Shown piece by piece: positions 25,755 through 34,733 of a stretch of DNA of 64,000 nt. The first letter of the stretch is position 1. Each line of letters starts with the position of its first letter. Position numbers and translations under genes: made by a program. The notes beneath the pieces are model-generated. The model saw nothing but the letters and a program-made list of their open reading frames with translations, was not told where the DNA came from and made no database searches. The stretch spans positions 62,001 to 126,000 of the forward strand of contig PHCI01000007.1 in assembly GCA_002842205.1 (NCBI GenBank), given 5' to 3'. The DNA is from Betaproteobacteria bacterium HGW-Betaproteobacteria-3 (GTDB taxonomy: Bacteria > Pseudomonadota > Gammaproteobacteria > Burkholderiales > Burkholderiaceae_C).

Positions 25755-26684
25755 TCAGTATCCTTTTTCGCGATCCACCACCCCCGGCACATTGTCCATC
25801 GATTCACCCTGCGCCAATGCCATGATCTTGCCGGCGATCTGCGCAATGGATTCATCGCGCAGCGTCCGGGCCGAGGTGTGCGGCGTGATGGTAATTTTGG
25901 GGTGGCGCCAGAAAACATGCCCGGCGGGCAGGGGCTCGGTGCGAAACACATCGAGTGTGGCGCCCCCCAGATGACCGCTGTCCAGCAGGGCCACCAGGTC
26001 GTCGTCGACCAGATGCCCGCCCCGCGCGACATTGATGAGGTAGCCGCCCGGCTGCAAGCGCGCCAGCGTGTCGCGGTTGAGAATGTTCTCCGTCGCCGGT
26101 GTGAGCGGCAGCAAGTTCACCAGCACACGACACGACGATAAAAAGCGGTGGAAGCTCTCGCCCCCATGGTGGCAGACCACGCCGTCCAGCATCCGGGGTG
26201 ACCGGCTCCAGCCATAGACCGGGAATTCGAACAGCCGCAGCGCCTGCGCCACGCGCTGGCCCAGCACCCCCAGCCCCATCACGCCCACCGGAAAATCCTT
26301 TCGGTTGCGGGGCCGCCGAAACGACCACTGCCCCTGCCGGATGTCGGCCTCGTAGGCATCAAATTCCCTGAAATGCCGGGTCACTGCATAGCAGACATAC
26401 TCGGCCATCTGCACCGACATGCCGGCGTCGTCCAGGCGGACGATGGCCGTCCCCGTGGGCAGCTTGAGCTTGAGCAATGCATCGACCCCGGCGCCGATGT
26501 TGAACAGGGCCTTGAGTTGCGGCTGTTCGTCCAGAAATTGCTGGGGCGGCGCCCAGACCACGGCGTAGTCGGCCGGCGCCGCGCCCGGCGCCCACGCCTC
26601 CACGGTGGCGCCGGGCAGGGCATTGCGAAAGCCCTCAAGCCACGGCGCGGGCTTGGTGTCGGTGCAGCAAAAGACAATGCGCAT
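25755..26684 (-). CDS. ghrA: D-isomer-specific 2-hydroxyacid dehydrogenase (GhrA-like)
   Basis: 309 residues. GVMGLGVLGQRVAQAL is the NAD(P)-binding Rossmann motif near residue 140. The catalytic Arg is in NVARGGHLVD, the Glu in FRTEPLPAGH and the His in TITPHTSA. Overall it resembles glyoxylate/hydroxypyruvate reductase A. The ATG at 26684 is preferred over the TTG at 26690 because it begins the strand MRIVFCCTD. It lies between MCC alpha and HMG-CoA lyase; no step of leucine breakdown needs this enzyme, so it may reduce a keto acid side product. GhrA assignment is by similarity only. Confidence 0.8.
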   Translation of the reverse strand: MRIVFCCTDTKPAPWLEGFRNALPGATVEAWAPGAAPADYAVVWAPPQQFLDEQPQLKALFNIGAGVDALLKLKLPTGTAIVRLDDAGMSVQMAEYVCYAVTRHFREFDAYEADIRQGQWSFRRPRNRKDFPVGVMGLGVLGQRVAQALRLFEFPVYGWSRSPRMLDGVVCHHGGESFHRFLSSCRVLVNLLPLTPATENILNRDTLARLQPGGYLINVARGGHLVDDDLVALLDSGHLGGATLDVFRTEPLPAGHVFWRHPKITITPHTSARTLRDESIAQIAGKIMALAQGESMDNVPGVVDREKGY

Positions 26685-26686
26685 CG

Positions 26687-28747
26687 TCAAGCTCCGGCCG
26701 CCAGCTTGAGCAGTTCGGCCCCTTCGGCCACCTGGTCACCCGGCGCGTAGAGCAGCTCGGCCACCGTGCCGGCGACGGGCGCGGCAATGGTGTGCTCCAT
26801 CTTCATGGCCTCCATCACCGCCAGGGCCTGGCCTTTTTTCACCACGTCGCCGGGCTTGACCGCGAACGACACGACCTTGCCGGGCATCGGCGCCGTGAGG
26901 CGGCCGGTGTCAGCGGCCGCTTCGCCGGCATGGGCCAGCGCATCGAGTTCGACAATCTGCGCCGCGCCCAGCGCACAGAACACATGCACGACCTCGTCCT
27001 GCTGCCAGGTCTGCACCGTCTGGCGAACCCCGTGAAACTGCACATCGATGCCGTCGGCCGCCACCGAAAACTGCAGTGCACCGCTCACCCCGGCCACCGT
27101 CAGTTGCAAGCCGCCGTCGTGCAGGTAATGCAAATGGGCCAGCAAGCTTTGTCCCTGCGATTCAAAGTCAAAACGCCGCACCGCCCCACCGAGTGATCGC
27201 CATCCGTCGCGCCGGCTGAACGGATCGGCCGTCTCGCGGGCGCGCTCGGCCAGCAGGGTTTGCGCCACCGCCGCCGCCACTGTGAACGGCAGGCCCAGCC
27301 GGTCCTGCCCAAACAGCACCGCGGCCTCCCGCGGGATCAGTGCCGTGTCCAGATCGGCGTTGGCGAACGAAGGGCTGGCGACCACATGCCGGAGAAACTG
27401 CACATTGGTGGTCAGGCCCACGATGCGCGTCTGCGCCAGTGCCGCGTCGAGCCGGGCCAACGCCTGCTCCCGCGTGTCGCCATGCACGATCAGTTTGGCC
27501 ACCATCGAGTCGTAATACGGGCTGATGGCATCGCCCTCGCGCACGCCGTCGTCAATGCGCACAGTGCTGCGCTCGAAACTTGCACACGCAGGCTTGCGGT
27601 ACACGTTCAGCGTGCCAGTGACCGGCAGGAAATTGTTGTCGGGGTTTTCGGCGCAGATACGCGCTTCGATGGCGTGGCCCAGGATGTGCAGGTCTTCCTG
27701 CTTCATCGGCAGCGGCTCACCGCTGGCGACCCGCAACTGCCACTCGACCAGGTCCAGGCCGGTGATGGCTTCGGTGACCGGGTGCTCGACCTGCAGCCGG
27801 GTGTTCATTTCCATGAAGTAGAACCTGGCCCCCACGCTCCCCGCTGCGCGTGGTTCGCTGCCCCCCGAGGGGGCTGCCTCGCCTTGGGTCGACCCGGCGC
27901 CATGCAACCCTTCGACGATGAACTCCACGGTACCGGCACCCACGTAGTTCACGGCGCGTGCAGCGGCCACGGCCGCCAACCCCATCTGGGTGCGCAACTC
28001 GGGGGTCATGCCGGGCGCGGGCGCTTCCTCAAGCACCTTCTGGTGGCGCCGCTGCACCGAGCAGTCGCGCTCGAACAGATACACGTAGTTGCCGTGCGCG
28101 TCGCCAAACACCTGGATTTCAATGTGCCGCGGGCGTTGCACGTATTTCTCGACCAGCACGGCTTCGCTGCCAAAGCTGTTGCGGGCCTCGCGCTGGCAGC
28201 TGGCCAGCGCGGCGGCAAAGTCCGCAGCCTGGTCCACCGCACGCATGCCCTTGCCGCCGCCCCCCGCGCTGGCCTTGATGAGCACGGGGTAGCCGATGCG
28301 GTCGGCCTCATGCTGCAGCATGGCCGGGTCCTGATCGGCCCCGTGGTAGCCCGGCACCAGCGGCACGCCCGCCTTTTCCATCAGTTGCTTGGACTCGGCC
28401 TTCAGGCCCATCGCCTGAATGGCGGACGGTGGCGGGCCGATGAACGCGAGACCCGCGTTGGCACAGGCTCGGGCAAATTCCTCGTTCTCGCTCAGGAATC
28501 CGTAGCCCGGGTGCACCGCCTGCGCGCCGGTGGCGCGCGCGGCCTCGATGATGCGTTCCCATCGCAGATAACTGTCTTTGGGCGCACTGCCCCCGATGTG
28601 GACGGCTTCGTCGCACGCGCTGACGTGCTTGGCGTGGGTGTCGGCGTCAGAATAAACCGCCACGGTCTTGACCCCCATGCGCCGGGCCGTCGCGGCGACA
28701 CGGCAGGCGATCTCGCCGCGGTTGGCAATCAGGATTTTCTTAAACAT
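26687..28747 (-). CDS. mccA: 3-Methylcrotonyl-CoA carboxylase alpha (biotin) subunit with repeat-encoded insert
   Basis: About 686 residues. The biotin carboxylase domain (MFKKILIANRGEIACR start, GGGGKGMR ATP loop, EMNTRLQVEHPVTE) is followed by a BT linker and a C-terminal biotinyl domain with EAMKMEH around the biotinylated lysine. MCC rather than acetyl- or propionyl-CoA carboxylase is inferred from mccB, hmgL and liuC in the same operon. The ATG at 28747 is chosen; a GTG lies three codons upstream. A peptide of about 23 residues from an R2 repeat (GAGSTQGEAAPSGGSEPRAA) is inserted just before FYFMEMNTR, close to catalytic residues, yet the frame is intact. Confidence 0.9.
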   Translation of the reverse strand: MFKKILIANRGEIACRVAATARRMGVKTVAVYSDADTHAKHVSACDEAVHIGGSAPKDSYLRWERIIEAARATGAQAVHPGYGFLSENEEFARACANAGLAFIGPPPSAIQAMGLKAESKQLMEKAGVPLVPGYHGADQDPAMLQHEADRIGYPVLIKASAGGGGKGMRAVDQAADFAAALASCQREARNSFGSEAVLVEKYVQRPRHIEIQVFGDAHGNYVYLFERDCSVQRRHQKVLEEAPAPGMTPELRTQMGLAAVAAARAVNYVGAGTVEFIVEGLHGAGSTQGEAAPSGGSEPRAAGSVGARFYFMEMNTRLQVEHPVTEAITGLDLVEWQLRVASGEPLPMKQEDLHILGHAIEARICAENPDNNFLPVTGTLNVYRKPACASFERSTVRIDDGVREGDAISPYYDSMVAKLIVHGDTREQALARLDAALAQTRIVGLTTNVQFLRHVVASPSFANADLDTALIPREAAVLFGQDRLGLPFTVAAAVAQTLLAERARETADPFSRRDGWRSLGGAVRRFDFESQGQSLLAHLHYLHDGGLQLTVAGVSGALQFSVAADGIDVQFHGVRQTVQTWQQDEVVHVFCALGAAQIVELDALAHAGEAAADTGRLTAPMPGKVVSFAVKPGDVVKKGQALAVMEAMKMEHTIAAPVAGTVAELLYAPGDQVAEGAELLKLAAGA
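27829..27900 (-). repeat. R2 repeat inside mccA, copy C
   Basis: The plus strand shows CCCCCACGCTCCCCGCTGCG and later CCCCCCGAGGGGGCTGCCTC, the same element as in uvrA. It is translated in the same frame as the uvrA copies (GAGSTQGEAAPSGGS). Normal biotin carboxylases have only a short turn at this point. Confidence 0.85.
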
Positions 28748-29408
28748 GTCGGTCACTCTTTGAAAAAGGGGATTTCAGATGGAAGGCGGGTGGCAGCGCG
28801 GTGTCGGGCCTGCCACTGAAGATACGGGCGACCCGCGCCAGCAGTTGCCGCAAGAAACGCCAGCAGGTTCGAATCAGCCAGACGCTGATCGCCAGCACCA
28901 GGGCCAGCGCCGCCACAAACACCAGCGGATGCGCCATCGACAACCACAAGCCCAAGGGCACCATGCCGTCTTCGAGCAGCGACACGCCCACATTGGTAAA
29001 AGGCTCGGGCGAGGTGTTGATGGCGGCTCGCGTGGTGGCCTTCGCGGCGTGGCTGGTGGCGGCCAGTGTGCCCCCGGTCAGGGCCGCCAGCAGCGCCATG
29101 ACGCCGCCGTCCAGACCGAACACCCCCGCCGCTAGCGCAGCGCCCGCCGGGATGCGGATCACGGTGTGCACCACATCCCAGAGCGAATCCAGCCCCGGGA
29201 TCTTGTCCGCAAAAAACTCCACCAGCACCATGAAGCCGCTGACCCCAAGCACCACGGGGTGCGCCAGCAGGTGCAGGCCCGGCGGCAACACGACCCAGCC
29301 CAGATACCCCGCCAGACCGGTGAGCAGCACCACCAGGTACAAGCGCACGCCGCTGGCCCAGCCCAGCGCGCCGGCCAGTGCGATCAGTTGGGCGGTGTCC
29401 ATGGTCAT
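28740..29408 (-). CDS. DUF4126 membrane protein
   Basis: 222 residues. It begins MTMDTAQLIALAGALGWASG and has about five hydrophobic stretches, with the ADKIPGLDSLWDVVHTVIRI segment that marks DUF4126, then TLAATSHAAKATTRAAINTS. Function unknown, inner membrane. Its stop codon overlaps the mccA start by 8 nt and it follows liuC closely, so it belongs to the leucine operon. Such an integral membrane gene in the MCC operon is also met in other Burkholderiales, but no role in leucine breakdown is established. Confidence 0.85.
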   Translation of the reverse strand: MTMDTAQLIALAGALGWASGVRLYLVVLLTGLAGYLGWVVLPPGLHLLAHPVVLGVSGFMVLVEFFADKIPGLDSLWDVVHTVIRIPAGAALAAGVFGLDGGVMALLAALTGGTLAATSHAAKATTRAAINTSPEPFTNVGVSLLEDGMVPLGLWLSMAHPLVFVAALALVLAISVWLIRTCWRFLRQLLARVARIFSGRPDTALPPAFHLKSPFSKSDRHV

Positions 29409-29429
29409 GGCGTGGCGTTCATGGCTGCG

Positions 29430-30221
29430 TCATCCCGGCTGGCCCGGCAACCAGGCCGGCTTGCGCTTTTGCAGAAACGACTGCACGCCTTCACGGCCTT
29501 CGGGGCTGACGCGGATGTCGGCAATGCCTTGCACCGTCATCTGCACCAGTTCGGCGGTGATGGGTTGCCCGGCCACATCCTGCAGCAGCTTCTTGCACCC
29601 CCGCAGCGCCTGCGGGCCGGCGTTCAACAGGTTTGTCACCAGGCCGTCCACCGTGGCGTCGAGCGCGTCGGCGCTCACCACGGCGTGCACAAACCCGATG
29701 CGCAAGGCCTCGGCCGCACTGAACCGCTCGGCCGTCAGGAAATACCGGTGCGCCGCACGTGCGCCCATGGCGCGGACCACATAGGGGCTGACCGTCGCGG
29801 GGATCAGGCCCAGCTTGACCTCGCTCAGGCAGTAACCGGCCGTGTCCACCGACACCGCCATGTCACAGGCCGCCACCAGCCCGGTGCCGCCCGCGTACAC
29901 GTCGCCCTGCACGCGAGCGATCGTCGGCTTGGGGCAGGTGGAGATGACGCGCAGCATTTCGGCCAGCGCCGCGGCGTCGGCCAGGTTCTCGTCGCGCGTG
30001 TAGCCGGCCATGCGCTTCATCCAGTTCAGGTCGGCGCCGGCGCAAAACGCACTGCCTTGGGCCGCCAGCACGATGCAGCGCACATCGTCGCGCGCGCCCA
30101 GCGCGGCAAAGCAGGCGGTCATTTCGGCGATGACTTCGTCATTGAACGCGTTGCGCACCTCGGGGCGATTCAGGGTCACCGTGGCCACGCCCCCGTCACA
30201 GACCTGTTGCAAATGCTTCAT
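29430..30221 (-). CDS. liuC: Enoyl-CoA hydratase/isomerase, probable methylglutaconyl-CoA hydratase
   Basis: 263 residues of the crotonase family. The oxyanion-hole residues are in GSAFCAGADLNWMKRM and in YAGGTGLVAACDM. The DLNWMKRM motif is typical of methylglutaconyl-CoA hydratases (LiuC/AUH-like), and the location between mccA and mccB supports that assignment. It would hydrate 3-methylglutaconyl-CoA to HMG-CoA, feeding the lyase downstream. The ATG at 30221 is 12 nt after the stop of the acyl-CoA dehydrogenase gene. Confidence 0.9.
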   Translation of the reverse strand: MKHLQQVCDGGVATVTLNRPEVRNAFNDEVIAEMTACFAALGARDDVRCIVLAAQGSAFCAGADLNWMKRMAGYTRDENLADAAALAEMLRVISTCPKPTIARVQGDVYAGGTGLVAACDMAVSVDTAGYCLSEVKLGLIPATVSPYVVRAMGARAAHRYFLTAERFSAAEALRIGFVHAVVSADALDATVDGLVTNLLNAGPQALRGCKKLLQDVAGQPITAELVQMTVQGIADIRVSPEGREGVQSFLQKRKPAWLPGQPG

Positions 30222-30233
30222 GGCTCGCTTTCT

Positions 30234-31373
30234 TCAATACCGCTTGGCAACTTCTTCCAGCATCACCTCGGTGGCGCCGCCGCCGATGGCCAGCACGCGC
30301 GCGTCGCGCCACAGGCGTTCGATGGCGGTTTCGCGGATGAAGCCCATGCCACCGTGAAACTGCTGACAAGTCTGCACCACTTCGTTGACCAGCTCACCCG
30401 TGAGCGCCTTGAGCATGGACACCTCCTGCACGATGTCGTGGCCCTGCGTGACGCGCCACGCGCAGTGGTACATGAACTGCCGCGCCGCACGGGTCTTGGC
30501 GTCCAGCATCGACAGGCGCTGGCGAATGGTCTGCTGGTCCCACAGCGGGCCGCCGAACGCCTGGCGCTGGTGCACGTAAGCCAGTGTGAGCTGGAGCGCA
30601 CGCTGGCAATGGCCGACCGCCATGGCGCCCAGAGCGATGCGCTCGGTCTGAAAGTTCTTCATCACCGAATAGAAGCCCTTGCCCTCTTCGCCCAGCAGGT
30701 TGCCGGCCGGGATGCGCACGTTGTCGAACACCAGCTCGGCCGTGTCGGAGCTGAGCCAGCCGGTCTTTTTGAGCGCCCGGCCCACGGTGAAGCCGGGCGT
30801 GCCTTTCTCGACCATGAAGATCGACATGTCGCGCTTGCCAGGGCCGGTCTTGGCGGCCACAAAGTACAGATCGGCATGAACCCCGTTGGTGATGAACATC
30901 TTGGTGCCGTTGATCACCCATCCGTCGCCGTCGCGCCGGGCCTTGGTGCGGATGCCTGCCACGTCGGAGCCGGCGCCGGGTTCGGTGATGCCCACGGCCG
31001 TGATCAGCTCGCCGGCAATCACCCGGCGCAGGTATTTGTCCTTCTGGGCGGGCGTGCCCGCGTGGTGCAGGTGCGGGCTGGCCATGTCGGTGTGCACCAG
31101 CACGGTGATGATGAAACCCGCAAAGGTGGACTGGCTCAGTGCTTCGGCAAACACCAGGTTGGTCATGGCGTCGGCCGCCGCGCCGCCGTATTGCGCTTCG
31201 TACATCAGCCCGAACAGGCCGGCCTGCCCCATGCGGCGCAGCACCTCGCGCGGCACAAAGCCCTGCTCTTCCCAGACGGCCGCGTGGGGCTCGACCTCGC
31301 GCTCGATGAATCGCGCGATCTGGTCGCGCAGCAGTTCGTGGTCGGGGTGGTCGTAAATGGAGGTGTTGGACAT
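30234..31373 (-). CDS. Acyl-CoA dehydrogenase (branched/isoprenoid type)
   Basis: 379 residues with the FAD-binding [15 protein letters not shown] motif and WVINGTKMFITNG. The usual C-terminal catalytic Glu (YEGTS) is replaced (AIGGGATEV), and a glutamate instead occurs in NFQTERIALG, the position used by isovaleryl-CoA and long-chain dehydrogenases. It is therefore probably a branched-chain or citronellyl-CoA-like dehydrogenase. A separate, better isovaleryl-CoA dehydrogenase lies at 45240-46418. Located between liuC and mccB on one transcript. Confidence 0.88.
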   Translation of the reverse strand: MSNTSIYDHPDHELLRDQIARFIEREVEPHAAVWEEQGFVPREVLRRMGQAGLFGLMYEAQYGGAAADAMTNLVFAEALSQSTFAGFIITVLVHTDMASPHLHHAGTPAQKDKYLRRVIAGELITAVGITEPGAGSDVAGIRTKARRDGDGWVINGTKMFITNGVHADLYFVAAKTGPGKRDMSIFMVEKGTPGFTVGRALKKTGWLSSDTAELVFDNVRIPAGNLLGEEGKGFYSVMKNFQTERIALGAMAVGHCQRALQLTLAYVHQRQAFGGPLWDQQTIRQRLSMLDAKTRAARQFMYHCAWRVTQGHDIVQEVSMLKALTGELVNEVVQTCQQFHGGMGFIRETAIERLWRDARVLAIGGGATEVMLEEVAKRY

Positions 31374-31408
31374 GGTCTGTGATGAATTCCGCGTTCCCTG
31401 GCCGTATC

Positions 31409-31438
31409 AAAGGGCTTGAACAAGCTCAGCCCGAACGG
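31409..31438. repeat. R3 palindrome, half copy
   Basis: GGGCTTGAACAAGCTCAGCC then CGAACGG: one arm of the widespread TTCGACAAGCTCAGCCCGAACGG repeat, in the 72-bp space between mccB and the acyl-CoA dehydrogenase. Related to the copy within uvrA. Confidence 0.6.
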
Positions 31439-31445
31439 TGCGTTC

Positions 31446-33053
31446 TTACATCCGGAACACGCCAAAGCGCGGCTCGGGGATCGGTGCGTTCATCGACGCG
31501 CTCAGGCCCAGCGCCAGCACGCGGCGGGTGTCGGCGGGGTCGATCACGCCGTCGTCCCACAGGCGGGCGCTGGCGTAATAGGGATGCGATTGATGAGCAA
31601 ACTGGTCGAGCAGCGGCTGCTTGAAGGCGGCTTCTTCTTCGGTGCTCCATTGGCCGCCCCTGGCCTCGATGCCATCGCGCTTGACGGTGGCCAGCACGCT
31701 GGCGGCCTGCTCGCCGCCCATCACGCTGATCCGGGCGTTGGGCCACATCCAGAGGAAGCGCGGGCTGTAGGCACGGCCGCACATGCCGTAATTGCCGGCG
31801 CCGTAACTGCCGCCAATGATGATGGTGAACTTGGGCACACTGGCCGTGGCCACGGCCGTCACCAGCTTGGCGCCATGCCTGGCAATGCCTTCGCTTTCGT
31901 ACTTGCGGCCCACCATGAAGCCGGTGATGTTCTGCAAAAACACCAGCGGCACCTTGCGCTGGCAGCAGAGTTCAATGAAGTGCGCGCCTTTTTGCGCCGA
32001 CTCTGAAAACAGGATGCCGTTGTTGGCAATGATGCCCACCGGCATGCCTTCGATATGGGCAAAGCCGCAGACCAGCGTGGCGCCATAGCGCTGCTTGAAC
32101 TCATGAAACTCCGATCCATCGACCACACGGGCGATGATCTCGCGCACGTCGTAGGGCTTGCGCACGTCGGTGGGCACCACGCCGTACAGCTCTTCGGTGG
32201 CGAACTTTGGAGGTTGCGGCTCGCGCAGTTGCTGCGTCACCGGCTTGCCGCGGTTCAGGCTGGCCACCGCCTGGCGCGCCAGCGCCAGCGCGTGCAGGTC
32301 GTTTTGCGCCAGGTGGTCGGCCACGCCCGACAGCCGCGTGTGCACGTCGCCGCCCCCTAAGTCTTCGGCGCTCACGATCTCGCCAATGGCGGCCTTCACC
32401 AGCGGCGGGCCGCCCAGGAAGATGGTGCCCTGGTTCTTGACAATGATGGTCTCGTCGCTCATGGCGGGCACATAGGCGCCGCCGGCGGTGCAGCTACCCA
32501 TGACGACGGCAATCTGCGCGATGCCCAGCGCACTCATGTTGGCCTGGTTATAGAAGATGCGGCCAAAGTGGTCGCGGTCAGGGAACACCTCGTCCTGGTT
32601 GGGCAGGTTGGCGCCGCCCGAATCCACCAGGTAGATACAGGTGAGGTGGTTCTGCTGCGCAACTTCCTGCGCCCGCAGATGCTTTTTGACCGTCATCGGG
32701 TAGTAGGTGCCGCCCTTCACGGTGGCGTCGTTGCAGACGATCATGCAGTCGACCCCGCTTACGCGGCCGATGCCGGCGATCACGCCAGCGCAGGGCGCAT
32801 CCCCCTTGTACATGCCGTGCGCGGCCAGCGGGGCCAGTTCAAGAAAGGGCGTGCCCGGGTCCAGAAGCATGGCCACGCGCTCGCGCGGGGGCAGCTTGCC
32901 GCGGGCCACATGCTTGGCACGCGCGGCCTCGCCGCCGCCCTCGGCGGCTTTGGCCACCTGGGCGCGCAAGTCGTCCACCAGCACGCGCATGGCCGCGGCA
33001 TTGGCCTGGAAATCGGCAGATCGGGCGTTGAGTTGGGTCTCCAGAGCGGGCAT
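31446..33053 (-). CDS. mccB: 3-Methylcrotonyl-CoA carboxylase beta (carboxyltransferase) subunit
   Basis: 535 residues, the full length of MCC beta. The N-terminal carboxyltransferase domain carries [20 protein letters not shown] and [16 protein letters not shown]; the C-terminal domain carries [20 protein letters not shown], a motif typical of MCC beta rather than propionyl-CoA carboxylase. It transfers the carboxyl group from biotin to 3-methylcrotonyl-CoA. The start [12 protein letters not shown] at 33053 has AAGGA upstream. It is the first gene of the operon and diverges from the AraC-type regulator; the promoter should lie in 33054-33215. Confidence 0.95.
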   Translation of the reverse strand: MPALETQLNARSADFQANAAAMRVLVDDLRAQVAKAAEGGGEAARAKHVARGKLPPRERVAMLLDPGTPFLELAPLAAHGMYKGDAPCAGVIAGIGRVSGVDCMIVCNDATVKGGTYYPMTVKKHLRAQEVAQQNHLTCIYLVDSGGANLPNQDEVFPDRDHFGRIFYNQANMSALGIAQIAVVMGSCTAGGAYVPAMSDETIIVKNQGTIFLGGPPLVKAAIGEIVSAEDLGGGDVHTRLSGVADHLAQNDLHALALARQAVASLNRGKPVTQQLREPQPPKFATEELYGVVPTDVRKPYDVREIIARVVDGSEFHEFKQRYGATLVCGFAHIEGMPVGIIANNGILFSESAQKGAHFIELCCQRKVPLVFLQNITGFMVGRKYESEGIARHGAKLVTAVATASVPKFTIIIGGSYGAGNYGMCGRAYSPRFLWMWPNARISVMGGEQAASVLATVKRDGIEARGGQWSTEEEAAFKQPLLDQFAHQSHPYYASARLWDDGVIDPADTRRVLALGLSASMNAPIPEPRFGVFRM

Positions 33054-33160
33054 GGTGGTCCTTGTGCAAACGATCAGGCGCGAAAGCCGGGCAGCCTCCA
33101 TCATGACGCCAAGGGCCCGAGCTTACGAAAGAACGCGGGCGTTGGGGGGACTGGCAGGGG

Positions 33161-33207
33161 TTTGCATCTTGCCTTTGAGGTTGCAAATACCGCCAGCTTC
33201 TTGCAAA
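33161..33207. promoter_or_regulatory. Candidate AraC-regulator operator: phased TTGCAAA boxes
   Basis: TTTGCA at 33161, TTGCAAA at 33181 and TTGCAAA at 33201, each exactly 20 bp apart, that is, on about the same face of the helix. They fill the divergent space between mccB and the AraC-type regulator and end 9 bp before that gene's start codon. A related TGCAAA lies at 33065. Direct repeats about 21 bp apart are typical of AraC-family sites. Confidence 0.5.
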
Positions 33208-33215
33208 CTCGCTGG

Positions 33216-34241
33216 ATGACGGTCGCTGCCACCCCCATCGCCTTTGTCCGCGCCATGGTTGCTGCTTACGAGCGCAGAGGCATGAACCCGTCGGGCGCGC
33301 TGCGGCAGGCACAGATCACGCCATCCGATTTGCGTCAACCCCATGGCCATATCACCGCCCGCCAGATGGAAGCGCTGTCCGCCGCGGCCATGCAGGAGCT
33401 CGACGACGAGGCCCTGGGCGCCTTCAGCCGCCGCCTGCCCTGGGGCAGCTACGGCATGCTGGCCCGCGCCTCACTCACCGCGCCCACGCTGGGCGTCGCG
33501 CTGCGGCGCTGGTGCCGCCACCACGCCCTGCTGGCCAACGACATCGTGCTCAGCGTGTCGGTGGCCGACGCCGTGGCCACCGTGGCCGTGGACGAGCGGG
33601 CCAGCCTGGGCCACATCGGCCCCGGTGGGCGTGAGTTTTGCCTGGTGCACGTGCTGCGCAACATCCACGGCCTGGCCTGCTGGTATGTGGATTCGCGCAT
33701 CGGGCTGCGGCAGGCCCGCTTTCCCTTTGCGGCGCCGCCGCACGCCGAGGCCTACCCGCTGCTGTTTCCTGCGCCCATCACCTTCGACGCGGCCCGCGCC
33801 GAAATCCGCTTTGACGCCGACTACCTGGCACTGCCCCTGCGCCGCGACGAACGCGCCCTGCGGCAAATGCTCCAACGCGCCCTGCCCCTGACCGTGCTGC
33901 CCTACCGGCGCGACCGCCTGCTGGTGCAGCAGGTGCGCCAGGTGCTGGCCGCCCACCCGGACCAGACCCACAACGCCGACCAGGTGGCCGCCCTGCTGGC
34001 CACCTCGGCCCGCACGCTGCACCGCCAGCTCCGGCAAGAAGGCGCCACGCTGCAGGCCCTCAAGGACGAGGTGCGCCGAGAGCGTGCCATCGAACTGCTG
34101 CAACGCACCCACAAACCCGTCAAGCAGGTGGCCGAGGCGACCGGATTCCAGAACGAAAAAAGCTTCATCCGCGCCTTCCGGCAATGGACAGGTACGGGGC
34201 CGGGGGCGTTTCGCAAGAGGGCGGGCGGGGGTGACTTCTAG
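33216..34241 (+). CDS. AraC-family transcriptional regulator (arabinose_bd/OruR-like)
   Basis: 341 residues. The N-terminal part (about 10-210) fits the 'arabinose-binding domain of AraC regulators, N-term' type seen in OruR and ArgR-like proteins. The C-terminal 100 residues hold two helix-turn-helix units: ADQVAALLATSARTLHRQLR and PVKQVAEATGFQNEKSFIRA, then FRQWTGTGPGAFRK. The ATG at 33216 starts MTVAATPIAFVRAM. It is divergent from the leucine/isovalerate operon and probably controls it in answer to a pathway metabolite; the effector is unknown. Confidence 0.88.
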   Translation: MTVAATPIAFVRAMVAAYERRGMNPSGALRQAQITPSDLRQPHGHITARQMEALSAAAMQELDDEALGAFSRRLPWGSYGMLARASLTAPTLGVALRRWCRHHALLANDIVLSVSVADAVATVAVDERASLGHIGPGGREFCLVHVLRNIHGLACWYVDSRIGLRQARFPFAAPPHAEAYPLLFPAPITFDAARAEIRFDADYLALPLRRDERALRQMLQRALPLTVLPYRRDRLLVQQVRQVLAAHPDQTHNADQVAALLATSARTLHRQLRQEGATLQALKDEVRRERAIELLQRTHKPVKQVAEATGFQNEKSFIRAFRQWTGTGPGAFRKRAGGGDF

Positions 34242-34263
34242 AGCCACCACACTCCCGTGGCGG

Positions 34264-34284
34264 GCCCCAAGCGGCACTTGGGGC
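34264..34284 (+). terminator. Hairpin after the AraC-type gene (weak terminator candidate)
   Basis: Perfect 8-bp stem GCCCCAAG / CTTGGGGC with a 5-nt loop, 23 bp after the stop codon. No T-run follows, so it may be a Rho-assisted or processing hairpin. Confidence 0.4.
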
Positions 34285-34733
34285 GACGCGGTGACGCAGA
34301 TTCCATGGCGGCACGGGACATTCACGATCCCACAACAGATACGCTCCGCGCGAATGGCGGATTCAACGGCATCAAGCGGGCCCCGCCTCTTCGTCGCCGA
34401 GCAACTGCTCCAACGCCTGGCAAAGGCGCATCAGCGGATGAGCCTCCTCAACGATTGAGTGTCGTCATATTGGCGGAGCGCCGCAAGGCCAACTCGATAA
34501 CTGGCCACTGGGTCAAATTCACCAGACCGTGCCGCAGTCGATACGGCCGGGAGGTGGCAGGTCAGGTGGACGAATCGGGCAAACCCGCGCTGCTGCGCCC
34601 GGAAGTCCTCCGCGCCAAACTGCTGGAGCTGATCGCCTAGGCCTCACTCGCGATCAGGGCGTTAAGGTCCGTGACGCCAACGTCGATGCCGGCCTGAAAT
34701 AGCAGGGTGGCCCAGACTGGAAATGGCACGTGC
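34285..34733. other. Intergenic stretch, no supported gene
   Basis: Open frames exist, such as 34257-34640 on plus and a short minus frame ending at 34637, but none has a ribosome site, a domain or a gene-like N-terminus. The composition falls from high GC to moderate GC across this stretch. It may contain decayed coding sequence at the edge of a small acquired patch. Confidence 0.5.

Noticed and set aside
34257-34640. Plus-strand frame of 127 codons after the AraC-type gene
   Set aside because: No ribosome site, no domain; composition is not gene-like in the first half.
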